In this document: one piece after another, positions 12,760 through 25,342 of the stretch
How the letters are laid out: each line of letters starts with the position of its first letter
How positions within the stretch are numbered: the first letter of the stretch is position 1
NCBI GenBank assembly: GCA_018524725.1
Contig: JAEUWP010000274.1
Coordinates: forward strand, 1 to 58,170
Direction of reading: 5' to 3'
DNA: 58,170 nt
DNA from: Podaxis mareebaensis
Lineage: Eukaryota; Basidiomycota; Agaricomycetes; Agaricales; Agaricaceae
Translations under genes and position numbers: made by a program
The notes under the pieces: model-generated
The model's input: only the letters and a program-made list of their open reading frames with translations
Databases searched by the model: none
What the model was told of the DNA's origin: nothing

Positions 12760-13215
12760 CTGACACCTACTTACAGATATTGGAAGTCCACGATCGCTTC
12801 CTGTCGATGTCTGTCGATTTGTGCGGATGGGGTTCGAGTGTTTTCAACAGCATTACTCCGACGTTTACCAGTCGGCGTCCACGCGCATTCCCAAGGCGTA
12901 GGTGATACACCAAAACTGTGGTGCACCAGTAAAGCAGGCCCCACAAGTCATACCAAGGTTACCTGGCTTATTTGGCGACCAGTGGGTCTCTGCACCGGTA
13001 GAGATTCAGAGATCGGTTCAGCTGTGTGCTCCAATGAGGGCGGATTGTCTCCGAGTCGTGTGATTGAACGGCCAGGAATTGGAATGTAAGGACAGGCGAA
13101 TTGGAAGCCCAATTCGATGCGGGGAATTCGGTTGATGGCGACGCCTGCTGCTTTTCGCATGATAATACGCGAATTGTCTCCAGGTCGGGCGATCGGATGG
13201 TAACCTGTGCGCTAA
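12760..13215 (+). pseudogene. Decayed NACHT-WD40 remnant
   Basis: DNA around 12775-12960 parallels 16965-17150 of the intact NACHT-WD40 gene: both have a GATATT..CGATCGCTT stretch, then TCGGATGGG-like sequence with GTTTCGAGTG or GGTTCGAGTG, then TTTACCAGTC. It continues into broken WD40 units: a segment resembling CSNEGGLSPSRVIERPGIG in place of AFSNDDSRVVSGS, then WNVRTGELEAQFDAGN and CCFSHDNTRIVSRSGDRMV. Stops and frame changes interrupt it, and only about two to three repeats remain. It has the same orientation as the intact gene about 1.1 kb downstream, so it is probably the relic of a tandem duplicate. Confidence 0.6.
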
Positions 13216-14346
13216 CATCGCCGTGATACTGAAGGCGTCAAATTTGGAGGCCCTAATCTTCCACTTCCTCTGATGTATCCTCCTTTCTCAACTGTGAAAA
13301 TTTGACAATTTCATCCGGTTCCTGGAACGAGCTTACGGCGTAGTTTGGAGCCTATGAGTATGACCTATGGGGTTTTCCCAGTCTTGTATGAAACAAGAAA
13401 GAAATCAACGAACGGAGCATGTGAGTGCATTTGAGGTGTTGGAGAAGGGACAACATACCTTTTTAGCCCTGATGATATCATCCATTATCACGTCGCCGCA
13501 GACATATGTTCCCCGGATTGTCCTGCTTGATATTACACGTCTATGTGGGGTTTTTGCTCTGGAGATCTAGCGATTTACCCAGGAAGCCAGCGATGTTCGG
13601 TGTGATTGTTTCGATGTTGGTGCCGTACACAATAGGTGAGTCGTTGATGCATCATTTAACCGCGTTGGGTGTAGGAAGGAATTCCGACTTCAGTCAAGGA
13701 TCCTCAGGATGGAGTGTACGCTGGCGGTGCTTCTGGGTTTGGGGAGTGCAGAGGTCCTGCCGGAGATGATAGTAAGCTCGCATCCAAAGAACAGCGAGAT
13801 ACCCAAAAATGCTTCTCAGGAAGGTTTTCTGGCGATTCTGTAGCAGCGTGCGGGAGTGACCAGATGGTTTGGCGAGGTACAGAACAGTGTCAAGGGCAGG
13901 GTGGGGCCGGTGGCAGGAAACAGTTAACCGAGATCTCCAGGGCTGGACCTCGTCAGAACCACGTCAACGAGGGCTTTTTGAACGAACATAAATTAGAGCG
14001 GTTACACACCCGTAGGAAATAGCCCCTTTTCCACTCTTTCCTTTCTCCGCTTTCCTTTGCCTCTATTTACTTTCCCTAGGCTATGCAAATACTCTGATAA
14101 TATATGGACCACTTCGAATGTATTCGATAGCTGTATTATTCCAGAATACGAAATGATTCTCTGGTGTGCGATTGACGTTACTAAGGTGTTGAGCCAGGGA
14201 AGCATTTATGCAAATCTCCCACGATTGACGTGAGATCTTGAGAGCATTGACACCACCACCTAGCGAGTAACTATTTCCGGCGCTGTAACAACAATTGTGC
14301 TCGTTCGTTGACTCCCATTGGCCATACACTCAGCTAATCGCTCGCA
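13216..14346. other. Upstream region of the NACHT-WD40 gene
   Basis: No gene is supported. A pyrimidine-rich stretch at about 14024-14075 (long CT runs) lies some 270-320 bases before the NACHT-WD40 start codon; such tracts are frequent in fungal promoters, but nothing else marks it as one. Confidence 0.35.
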
Positions 14347-17300
14347 ATGTCCTCTTATCTCAACCGTTTCAAAAGGAAAAAGTCAGAGAGCATCTCTGCA
14401 CTCATTGCAAGCGCCTCGGTCCTCGGAGTTCCTGCAGCTCCTCACGCCATCCCAAGTCCTGAAACATTCCATAGACCTGCGGTCCCCCAGGCCCTCCAAA
14501 CACGCCGAACCACTGCATCTACCTCTGGTAATGGTTATCAGGATGTCATTCCAGCGCCGCAGCAAAACCCGCCGACATCGCTCGGGAAAGTAAAAGCAGT
14601 AGGCAGCACGGCCCTTCATGGATTGGCGGTCGTAGCAGCAGCGCTCAAGGACTGTTCCGATCTCTGCCTACCTTTGAAAACTGTCGCAGGCGCAATCTCG
14701 ACAATTTACAAAATCTACGATGTGCGCAGTCCCATTCTTATCGTATCCACATTATTAAGTTCCTGATCGGCAGGGCGTATCCACAAATAATGAGGAGCTA
14801 ATAGAACTCGAGAAAAGATCGAACGCTATCCTATCGCTCATCCAAAGGTACAAGGAAGAAGGAGGGTTGAACGCACTTGAAGAGAGAGCCCAAAGTTTCT
14901 CCGCGTGCGTGTTGGCCTCGCTTTCTTGCTTTCGTATCTGATTTTTCTTTGGCGGCCTCACAGGGCTATTGAGCGCTTGATTCAAGCCATCCAACATTTG
15001 CAGGATCGACCATTGGTGACCCGCATTGCCGAAGTTTCGAACGATACCGGGACGATACACAGGACTATGAGGAACCTCAACAGTGCTTGCGATCTCTTCC
15101 TAGTAGGCCTTCAAATTACGGTCATGCTCCTGTACGTATGGTCCTCATTACGTTCCACAGATCGATATCCAACTCCACACCAGCGTAAACGTACAGAACA
15201 TGTTACAGGTACGTGGTTTGCGGTTTGGGGAGCATATCCGGCCTCATATGTTCTACCAACAGCTGCTAAATTCCCGTAAGCCGCTCGCCTTCGTGCCAGA
15301 TACGGTTTGTGATCCTCACACCAATACAGGTTGGCTTGACAAACTTCGACCCGAGAGCGTTTCATATAAAACTCGGCACTCCGCCCACGGCGATCCCACA
15401 GGATGTATGCCTGGCACACGTGTCAATGTCCTCGAGACGTTGGAGTCCTGGGCTTTAGACGACAAGGGTGCCAAGGTGTATTGGCTCGTCGGGATGGCGG
15501 GCATCGGAAAGTCGACAATCGCGCAGTCGCTGTGCGAGCTCTTGGACGAACAGCAGATGCTCGGGGCCAGTTTCTTCTGCTCTCGAACCTCAGAGAGAGC
15601 CCGTAATCCGCGCATCATCATCCCGAGCATAGCATATAGCCTTGCCAAAGGTTCACCTACTCTCAATGCGGAGGTTGTGCAAGCCATCGAGAAGGACCCT
15701 GATCTGGTGGAGTCAAACGACATGAAACAGCAGTTCCAAAAGCTCATTATTGGCCCGTTACAGGCCGCCGTTGTCGGCAGAGTCAGGGTCTACAAGATTA
15801 TCGTTATCGATGCTTTAGACGAATGCGCAGACCCCTACTTCGTCTATCGCCTCATTCAACTCATTCTCGGTGCCGCATCGGGCCTTCCTCTCAAGTTTTT
15901 CCTTATCAGCAGAGCCGACCATCTCATTCCTTCCGCCTTCAATTCTTTGCAGGGCTCGCATGACACTTTCTTGCTTCACGAAATCGAGAAAGACATAGTG
16001 GAGAGCGACATCCGATTGTATATGAAGGAATCGCTAGCTGAGATTAAGAGACTCTGGGATCCTGTCGACGATGATGGGTGGCCTTCAGAAGGCGAACTAT
16101 CTCAGATTGTCAAGGACTCTGGGAAGCTTTTCATCTACGCATCCACGGCTCGACGCTATATTCTGGAAGGTGGGCGCAATTATAAACGGCGCCTCACGTT
16201 GTTGGCCAAACCCACGAGGAGTCCGCAACAAACTTCGGCCATCGATGAACTCTACGGTGACATTGTTGCCCAAGCTTGCTATCATCGTGAAGAAGAGGAA
16301 CTGTCGCAGCTGGAGACCCTTATCTCATTCGTCATATTCCTACGACATCCGTTATCACTCAAGGCCCTTTCCGTATTGTCTAAGATACCGGAGCCGAAAG
16401 CGCACCTATCACTCCTCAGCTCCGTCATTCACATTCCCCCCGGAGAAAATGCCCTTGTCTCCCCATTTCATACATCCTTCCCGGAATTCCTTGTAAACCC
16501 CGAACGCTGCCCACCAAAACGTTTCGCCCCATTCACCCCCCTTCTCCCCGCCCGTGGCCATGCAGAACTTGCACTCAAATGCCTTGAGTTAATGAACGAG
16601 TCACTCAAATATAACATCTGCGAGGTCCCCGAAGAATTGACCGTGCCGCGTATGGATAGAACCAAGCCGCCCGAGAATGAAAGCAAAATCCCAGAGGCAC
16701 TCAAATACGCTTGTCTTTACTGGGCTGACCACATAAGTGAGGTCCAATGCCCAGACCAGCTGGTCGCTGTGCCTTTCATTGGTGTTTTGCGCGACTTCCT
16801 GGAAACCCACCTCTTGCATTGGATGGAGTGTTTGAGCATTATCCGCGAACTCAGGACGGGTATTCATTCGCTTCTCACCGCAAGTGCGGCTCTCTCAGTA
16901 AGTCTTGACTACCAGGGAGTGAAATTCATATACTGAGATCACGGTAGTCTGTCCAGGCTGCAGATATTAAAGATCTACGATCGCTTGTTGACGACGCCTG
17001 CCGATTTCTTCGGATGGGTTTCGAGTGCATTCAGCAAGATTGCTTTGCAGTTTACCAGTCCGCGTTCACATGGATTCCCAAGAAGGCATTAATGCGCCAG
17101 ATCTATGGCGCACAGGTGAAGCAGGGACCAAAGGTTATACTGGGCCTATCTGACTCATGGGGACCAATGGAACTCTGCATGCGTGGAAATTCGGATATCA
17201 TTTCTGTTGCCTTCTCCAACGATGACAGTCAAGTTGTCTCTGGGTGGAGGGACGGGACAATCAGAATTTGGAGTGCGAGGACAGGCGAGGTGGAAGCTAC

Positions 17301-19014
17301 GTTTGAGGGTCACATGGGTTGTGTAATATCTGTTGCTTTTTCGCATGATAACGCACGAGTTATCTCGAGAGCGGGGGATAGGACAGTCAGGATTTGGAAT
17401 GCGAAGACAGGCGAGATGGAAGCCACATTCGGAGGCCACACGAGTCGGGAAGTACCTGTTGCCTTCTCGTATGACGACATGCGATTTGTTTCGGGATCGC
17501 GTGATAAGACAATCGGGATCTGGAATGCGAGGACAGGCGAAGTGGAGGTCACACTCGAGGGCGCCACGACTTTGGTGGCATCTGCTGCCTTTTCGCATGA
17601 TGACACGCGAGTTGTCTCCGGATTGCATGATGGGACGCTCAGGATTTGGAATGCGAGGACAGGCCAGGTGGGGGTCACACTCGAGGGCCACACGACTTCG
17701 GTGACATCTGTTGCTTTCTCGTATGATGACACACGAGTTGTCTCGGGATCGGCCGATCAGACGGTCAGGATTTGGAATGCGGAAACAGGCGAGGTGGAGG
17801 TGACGCTCGAGGGCCACACAGGTGCGGTGTCATCTACCGCTTTTTCACAAGACAATACGCGAGTTGTCTCTGGATCGCATGATCGGACGATTAGGATTTG
17901 GAACGCGAGGACAGGCGAGGTGGAGGTCACACTCGAGGGCCACATGGGTTGTGTGAGATCTGTTGCCTTTTCGCATGATGACACACGGCTTGTCTCGGGA
18001 TCAGATGATAAGACGGTCAGGACTTGGAATGTGAAGACAGGCGGGGTGGAAAGCACATTTGAACGCCACACGGAGTGGGTGAACTCTGTTGCTTTTTCGC
18101 ATGATGACACGCGAGTTGTCTCCGGATCAGATGATCGGACGGCCAAGGTTTGGAATGTGAAGACGGGCGAGGTAGAGGCCACATTCGAGGGCCACACGCA
18201 CCGGGTGACATCTGTTGCTTTTTCGCACGACGACTCGCGAGTTGTCTCGGGATCGTATGAATGGACGGTCAGGGTTTGGAATGTGAGGACAGGCGAAGTG
18301 GAAGCCACATTCGAGGGCCACACGGGGTGGGTGATAGATGTTGCTTTTTCGCACGACGACACGCGAGTTGTCTCGGGATCGGGTGATCAGACGGTTAGGA
18401 TTTGGAATGTGAGGACAGGCGAGGCGGAAGCCACACTCCAGGGCCACATGGGTGGGGTAACATCTATGGCTTTTTCACATGATGACATGCGAGTTGTCTC
18501 GGGATCGTATGACCGGACGGTTAGGATTTGGAATGTGAGGACAGGTGAAGTGGAAAGCACATTTGAGGGCCACACGGAGTGGGTGTCATCCGTTACTTTT
18601 TCGCATGACGACACACGAGTTGTTTCGGGATCGTATGATCAGACGGTCAGGGTTTGGACTGTGAGGACAGGCGAGGTGGAAGCCATATTCGAGGGCCACA
18701 CAGATGGGGTGTCATCTGTTGCTTTTTCGCATGACGACAGCCAAGTTGTCTCGTCACAATCTGGCGTTGTTAAAATTTGGAGTTTGGCTCCCGAAACGCC
18801 ACACATTCCGACTAATGACTCGCATATTGAACACCCACCCCAGTCCTTTACCCATTCCCTTTCATTATCTCATGATCACCATTGGGTACTGGATGCAGAC
18901 CATCAATGCTGGATTCCCTCCCCTTATCGCTCTATGACATCACATGCATATTCTGGTGGCAAAGCCTGCTTTGGATATAGTTCTGGCCTTGTGGTTATTC
19001 TAACCATAATATAA
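14347..19014 (+). CDS. NACHT-WD40 NLR (HET-E/NWD-like) protein
   Basis: Large STAND receptor. Exons: 14347-14721, 14774-14904, 14964-15102, 15161-15208, 15263-15275, 15330-16897 and 16957-19014, joining in frame to 1443 residues. Residues 1-230 form a helical N-terminal region (ALHGLAVVAAALKDCSDLCL, then ELIELEKRSNAILSLIQRY) resembling the MLKL/HeLo-like bundles placed before fungal NACHT domains; that similarity is by eye. The NACHT follows GCMPGTR, with P-loop GMAGIGKSTIAQSL (about 290) and Walker B IIVIDALDECAD (about 394). After a linker, thirteen WD40 repeats of exactly 42 residues run from about residue 835 to 1372, with consensus H..V.SVAFSHDDTRVVSG then S.D.TVRIWN.RTGEVE.T.EG. A 70-residue tail ends the protein. 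By analogy with Podospora HET-E/D/R, the propeller would be the recognition surface. The gene looks intact, and the intron at 16898-16956 joins NACHT and WD40 parts smoothly. Confidence 0.9.
17185..18801 (+). repeat. Thirteen tandem 126-bp WD40-coding repeats
   Basis: The unit boundary (CAC codon) recurs exactly every 126 bp, for example at 17311 and eleven units later at 18697, with no length change between units. Most of each unit is nearly identical. Differences gather in the codons just after the leading His-(Thr/Met) and in the three to four codons after VVSG. The last unit (from 18697) is shorter and degenerate, as expected for a terminal blade. Confidence 0.95.
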
Positions 19015-19070
19015 GGCAGGTAAGCTTGTTGTTTAGGAAGCAATACTAGGTGTCATTGATTAAGAAAATG

Positions 19071-21040
19071 AGAGAGATATCCAATGTAGTGAAGCTAGGG
19101 GCAATAATAACTACAGATGTAATTAATAAATAGAATGCACTGTATATCTGCCATTTCCCATACTAGCACATTCTCATTATATAAAGTCTAGGAGACTCCA
19201 CAGGGTCATTGACAATCTTAGTTCATTGTGTATGGCAAGTTTTACACTAGTGAGTGTTATAGTGAGGCCACTTCAGTCTGTAAAGAGGCCTGATATGTAT
19301 CTGTAGATCATATCAAAGGAGACTTCTCATGTACTAATGGATAGATTACCTTTAAGCACTGACAGAGTCAATGCATCAAGATAACTACTACTTACAGTTG
19401 CACAATACATCTATTTCCTCAATAGAATCTTAGCAACTTAGAGAGCAATGTAGATTATAGAGAACAACTTAGAATTGTATCACTTATTGTTGATAAAGAC
19501 TTCTATTTGAGTCTCCACCTAACCAAGTAGAAACAATGCTTTCTACTTGTTAGTGTCAATGGCTTATATACCTATGGACAGTGTATCTAAATATATCTAC
19601 ATTAGAACTTCTCAGAAGTTCTTAAGGTACTGAGGCTCAACTCAGAGATTGACTTGGAACAAAAGAAGCTTAACTCTACTAATAATAGTTCAATACAAAA
19701 AGTTCTTTGATGAAGAAGTCTTCTTTTCTAATAATAGTATGAAAGCTTATCAATCTGTTAAAGTTGTATGACTTTTGATATTATATAAGCATAGTCAATG
19801 TCAGAAAGATATAGAAAGAAACAAACAAACTAAAGACTAAAGCTTTCAAATAAAACAAGAGACAAATAGATTTAAAATATTATTAGTAAATGTATAACAA
19901 ACATTTACTAAGTTCATAACAGTGAGCAAAGGACCCTCCATTGTCATTGTGGAGGTACCTACATGGCTGTGTGGGAAATTGGGAAAATCAGCATATTTAA
20001 CGTACACTGGTGTAGATTACTTTCTTCAGCTTCTACCATGATCATGTAGTCATCTCCACCACTAGTTGGTGTACTCCTGAGGTCAACGACACCACTGGGC
20101 CCTCACACCCAGCAAGCTTACTTGCTCTACAATTGGAGCCCACCACAAGGGGCCCAACATCCTGACCTCACCTATACCCTGGACTTGTCAAGACAGTCCA
20201 CTTCTGGTCTTTGTGACCTTCTCTCCTTGTTGGTCCTCTGTGACCTTCCTCTCATTTCTATATCCCTTCACCATTTGCTCATTCAACACCATGTACATGC
20301 CAACTACCCCACTGCTGCTCCTCAACCACCACGAGCACCCCATGAGGCCACGAGTGCTATCAATCCCCAGTGGCTGCTAGTCATCAGCCACCCAATCAGA
20401 TCATCATCACGCCATCACATCACATCACCCATTACCATTTCCTGATCACCCATCATGACATCATTGCCTTACCTCACCTGAGACCTTGCTCACGAGCCCA
20501 TCCACATATTGTGTGCAAAGACTGGACATTTGAATCAACTGACTGAACAACCGACTGACTGAACTGACTGAACAACCAACAACTGACTGAACAACTGACT
20601 ACCAACCGACTGACTCACCGAGAGCCTTGTACATATGTATATGAAGTTGCGCAATCTGCATTTGGAACCGAAACAGTAGTAGGATTGAGGGAATGACGAG
20701 GACGTCATTATTTAAAGAAAGGGTGAGATGTGGAGGTACCTACATGGCTGCGTGGGAAATTGGGAAAATCAGCATATTTAATGTACACTGGTGTAGATTA
20801 CTTTCTTCAGCTTCTACCATGATCATGTAGTCGTCTCCACCACTAGTTGGTGTACTCCTGAGGTTGACAACACCACTGGGCCCTCGCACCCAGTGAGCTT
20901 ACTTGCTCTACATCATCAAGCAGAGACATGCAGAGAGACATCCAATGTAGTAGAAGCTAAGACAAAATGTAACTATGTGCACAACTAATAAACCTGTACT
21001 TTATCTGATTTTCTACAGTGGCTCATTCTCATTCCTTACA
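19071..21040. mobile_element. Older degraded AT-rich retroelement with nested insertion
   Basis: Two degenerate direct repeats of about 110 bp, starting near 19071 (GAGAGATATCCAATGTAGT) and near 20933 (GAGAGACATCCAATGTAGT), both continue through GAAGCTA, AATAAA and CATTCTCATT. They bracket an AT-rich, non-coding stretch that itself contains the younger TRIM-like element. They look like remains of terminal repeats of an older LTR element, but no gag or pol protein can be read. The region 19015-19947 otherwise holds no gene. Confidence 0.45.
19948..20912 (+). mobile_element. TRIM-like non-autonomous LTR element
   Basis: Two 184-bp direct repeats, 19948-20131 and 20729-20912, both begin TGTGGAGGTACC and end CTTGCTCTACA, so they have the TG..CA ends of LTRs. 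The 597-bp interior has no credible gag or pol. It starts two bases after the first LTR with TGGAGCCCACCACAAGG, a possible primer-binding site, and ends with the purine-rich AAAGAAAGGGTGAGA just before the second LTR, a possible polypurine tract. A TCAT motif directly abuts both outer ends (19944-19947 and 20913-20916), a plausible 4-bp target duplication. The size (965 bp) and lack of coding fit terminal-repeat retrotransposons in miniature. Orientation is given from the primer-site and polypurine positions. Confidence 0.8.
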
Positions 21041-21436
21041 GGGGCATGGTACATGATGAGTAGGTAGTGTGCCAAGTATAGAGCAAGATTGTAACAGTGC
21101 TACAGATGAACTCATATATAGACACGATAACCTACAACTATATTGCTCAGCCATGAGTTCATGGGTAGCCAGGCATCAGTCTCTACACTAAGTCCATCTA
21201 AAGGCATACATAGATGGCAACCTGTCTTACACAAATTTGCCTGCTTTCATCCTCAACTTAAGTCAGCTAAGTTGGCAAACTTTCTCCCAATGCCCAGCGA
21301 GACTCTATTAACATCAATAAGATAGTTGGAAATACAGATTGCTATAGTCCTGTACCCTGAAGGAATAATAGAACCATGTATACACCATAAAAACTAACTG
21401 CCTCTAAGAGTCCGAAAATAATGAATGTAACCTCTT
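21041..21436. other. Intergenic, AT-rich, no supported gene
   Basis: AT-rich flank between the old retroelement and the 3' end of the MFS gene. A short open frame at 21143-21325 has no recognisable homology. Confidence 0.35.
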
Positions 21437-24118
21437 CTACTTTGCTTGTTGTGCCTCAAAGACACCTCGGGAGAACTTGCTTCGTTGTCGAATAAGAGGC
21501 CCATAGAAAAATAGAACCTAAATGAGAACTCGTCAATGTTCTGGTCAATGACAGCCAGGAGCGCACGAACAAAGGGGATGGGAATCATCAAAACGGCCAG
21601 ACAGCCAAAGAGTGTGTTAGCCCACTTATAATCCAGAGCGTTGTACATTTGAGTTGTGAAGAGAGGGAAAGCAGTCGCGCTCAAGTTTCCTACAGGACAA
21701 GATATATGGTCATGTATGATATGACAGTGGCTAGACACTTACGTGCGAGACTTTGTCCTGCTAAAGCGGACGATGCGAATGGACCGTAGCTTGATAAACA
21801 TGGAATTAGGGATGATATGTAATCAGGAGGGGTTGAAGTCACGTACCAATCGGCCATGTACGAGAATACAGCGAGGTATATAATAAACATTGCCCAGATG
21901 AATAGCTGATTGATGGAGATGTTAGTGAGTGCATATTGTATCGTGAGCACGATACACACCGTAATCCCAACTGTCAACACGACCCAATGAACTTGTCGTA
22001 GTGAACTCCAGGCGTAAATGAACATTGCCGCAGGTAAGAAGAATGCAGCTCCACAAGCGCAGTATAGACGTGCTTCTATGCCTCGCGTTGGGTGATATTT
22101 CCTGTTCACGATGTCGAAGTTTGAGTGAATCCGGCCTCCGAGGGATCAGAGGTAAACGACTTACTTGTACAGGTGCTCTTGATAGAAGTTCGTAAGGAAG
22201 CCGAGCAGAGAGCCAATTCTACAATCTTGTTAATATATAGGTTGAGAGCGAAGATGAAAGAACTCACAGCATAGTTAAGAATACAAGACCAACTTGGCCG
22301 TTATTAAAGTCGTGTAGGGTACGAAAAACCGCCCCAATAGACCTGGAAAAGGATGGTAAGTGTTTGATAACATAATGCACCAATAAAAACCATACTGTAT
22401 CATACAATAAGTTACACCCCAAGCAAATCCAATCCATAACTGCAGTGGATAAAACTAATCAGCGCTACCATTCAATGACACGGTTAGACAACGTACGCTA
22501 AAACTGAGGACGATTGATTCTGTAAGCAATAAATCTTTATAAGGTCATCAGCTAGAGGTTGACGACGTTGAAGAGATCGGGATACTCACAAATAGGTCTT
22601 GTGCAGGAAATCCAAATCAGGCTCTTAAGATTTATCCCCTCGTCCTCCACCCGCGCACGATATCTCACATCGCCTGTCTTCTTCCTTAATCGTTTAGCCA
22701 TCCGGGTCAGGAGTACTGTGGAGCGCGTTTCTTTGAGCAGGAAGGGAAGAACGATGAGATACAGCCCGGCAACCCTGTCATGCATGGAATAAGTGCGAGC
22801 GGAAGGACGTTAATGGAATGCAGTACATACATGAGTTGGATCCATTGAATCCATCGCCAGCCAAGGCGAGGGTTCATTTCTACCCAGCCCGCAATTGCTG
22901 GTCCGATACCGTTTCCACCTAGAGCTGCCACGGAGAAGAGTGCCATGGGTAGCCCTCGCCTGTGGAACATATTACAATCGGTGAAGAGTGACTGGGTGGG
23001 GAAGTGGACATACTCTGATGGTGCCCAGATGTCAGCGATTGTACCGCCAACCATCGTCGCTCCAGTTGAGCCGAACGAGCCTTGCAAAAATCGTGCTACG
23101 ATGACAGTTTGAATATTCTTTGACCTGAACGCGGCTTAATAAGTTACCATCCGCACCAAGTCAATGGGTGTACGCACAATCCAATCATAATATACATCAA
23201 GGTAAACCCAATGCCGGATCCAATGTACAATGGTTGTCGACCGAACTCTTCCGAGAATGATGCAGTGACGAGGGGTACGACGCCGAATCCGAGCGCATAA
23301 ACGCTAAGACCGATTGTTGCTTGGAATGGCGTACAGTTAAGGTCGCGTATCATTGAAGGGAAACCCATGTTGTACGATGCCGCCGTGCATGCTGTAAGTT
23401 TATGTCAGGAAGGATGAGTGAGAAACGGAGGTGCCGGTAGGAGAGGATGTACCTGTTATGAGGGTGGAGAAACATGCGATGGCGGTAATCATCCATTTCG
23501 TCGTCCTCGAGAAATTTGCTGGGTTTCGCTTATCCCCTGCTTCAAATTCAACCTGGATTTCCGTTAGTCTTGTGTAGCATGTTCGCTGAAGGGTGGCATA
23601 CTCACATATATGGCTCTCTCCATCGACGCGGTTGAATTTACCGCTGTTCCCTTCTCAAGGGTCGAAGCATCCGACCGCCTCTTCTCTACAATTTCGCCAT
23701 CCTGCGCGACCACAGACCCGTCGAACTTCATCAAGCTCAGTCTGAAAGGGTTGCCAGTCATATCGTCGATGGCTTTAACGAACACCGGGTCTGCCAAAGC
23801 GAGACTGCCCTGTTTCGTATGCGCCTTGTTTCTGCCCCCCCCTCGTGAGCCAAGTGCCCGATGTTGGGGTGGAGAGTGGTCCGTGATATCGATTGTTTGA
23901 AAGTCAGATGAGTATAGGCTAGAGGAGTCTGGCTCGGAATCCAGGGAGGAATGAGAAAGGTTACTGATATGCATGAGGCTGAGGCGGATTGGGTTGGTCG
24001 ATATACTGTTGATCGCTTCGAGAAATGTTGGGTCCGGCGTAATCCTTCTGCTGGCGTTCGTCTGGTTGGGTGGTTGCAGGTGAACCCCATCGCGATTGGA
24101 GTGCGCATGAGACTTCAT
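21437..24118 (-). CDS. MFS multidrug transporter (DHA1-type)
   Basis: Plasma-membrane drug:proton antiporter of the major facilitator superfamily. The gene is on the minus strand with many short introns. The start at 24118 (MKSHAHSNRDGV) was chosen over a frame extending further upstream because it leads into the hydrophilic N-terminal tail of about 170 residues, rich in Ser and Asp, that ends ASMERAIYVSMP. Recognisable pieces follow in order: helix 1 region NMGFPSMIRDLNCTP, the motif-A loop SFSEEFGRQPLYIGSG, ARFLQGSFGSTGATMVGGTI with ADIW, and the antiporter motif C in ALGGNGIGPAIAGWV. Then come WRWIQWIQL, the central loop LLKETRSTVLLTRMAKRLRK, the C-terminal half (NNGQVGLVFLTMLIGS, GPFASSALAGQS, ATAFPLFTTQMY) and the end EAQQAK. 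Twelve helices are expected. I did not fix every exon edge. Substrates are unknown. Confidence 0.85.
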
Positions 24119-25342
24119 CGCCAACGAGAATAAAAAGTAAAGGCGAGAATATGTTAAAGAAGGAACCAAGACGAGTTAAAGCCAAGACCGAAGAGAACAA
24201 AGTTGGGAGGTGAAGAAGTGAAAGAAAGAGGAAGAAGGATTCACCTCGGGGAGCGCTGTCCATGAGAGCGGGGATTTTAATCCTGAAACACTTACATAGG
24301 TTCATTACATCCGTCATAACAGCCGCGCACCATCTCCCCGGCCGTGCGACATCGGATAGAGCAAATAGCCATCAGGGGCCCACTGCAATAGTTTGCACAT
24401 GAGCTCTGAAATTTTGGGCACTGTGCTCGGCTGTCTCGAAACTATCTGCAAGCATCCCGTCCTGTCTTAATACTGGGATTGTACCAGGGCAGGCGCACGT
24501 TGGACAACGTTTTCACATCAGAGATTAATGATTTTGCGCGTCTAACGGATCGGGACGGCAATGACATATTTTTATCAACGGCCGTCGGAAGCTGTGATTG
24601 GCGCACAGCATGAGGAATGAGTGAACAGGAGAATAGCTAAGAGAGCATCGTTGGCTCACCTTAATAACATAAGGCCGTCAACAATGGCAGCAAGGATTGC
24701 GCGTGAATGAGATGGGTAGTGGCTTCCAGATTCCAACCGTAAATCGAGCGGAAGAGCGGAAGGTACGGTTAACAACAATCCACGGCCGAAGCTCTTGCTT
24801 GCGTGAGCAAATATTCATTTCAAACGCCGCTCCGCATCAAGATTATAGAGCATACCAGCAATTCCCCAGTAATCCGACTCGGGGCGTGTTGCACCTGTCA
24901 AACAACTGGGGCCCTTAAGAGCTCGAAGGCCATTTGGGAGACGTTCTGGTGACTAATCCTGATGAGCGGACGAGACATACTTGAGTTTGCGTCAAGATTC
25001 CAGCCCCGAGATTCCTCTGAGATCCAAGACTGCCTGGTGTCTGTACACTCAGATAATGATGGGGGGGACCAGGCTCGAGTGTTAACACTTGGGTGCGTGC
25101 GCATAACTTAATCCGTGAGACAAGGCAATAATTACATAATGCCTTGCCATTGTAGGATGGAGTGTTTACGTGTATTTGTTCCTCGTGGTCTTTGTCCGTT
25201 GTTCGATTGTGATTGAGGACATCGACAAGTTAATCCCCCGTTCCTCCCTGACCACCACCACCTCATTGTACTGCGACACCAGTTTCCCCCTTTTCTACAC
25301 GTCAGAATTCTAGTTTTCTCCCTCGAAAGCGCGATATCCGTC
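24119..25342. promoter_or_regulatory. Bidirectional intergenic region between MFS and disordered-protein genes
   Basis: The two genes are transcribed away from each other, so both promoters should lie in this 1.2 kb. No gene, repeat or clear TATA-type element was recognised. Confidence 0.4.

Noticed and set aside
17155..18614. Long minus-strand open frames opposite the WD40 repeats
   Set aside because: They are repeats of the antisense of the 126-bp unit and stay open only because the units have no length changes.
20122..20445. A 107-residue open frame inside the TRIM-like element, considered as gag
   Set aside because: It begins at a non-ATG codon, is Pro/His/Ser-rich low complexity and has no zinc knuckle or capsid-like features.
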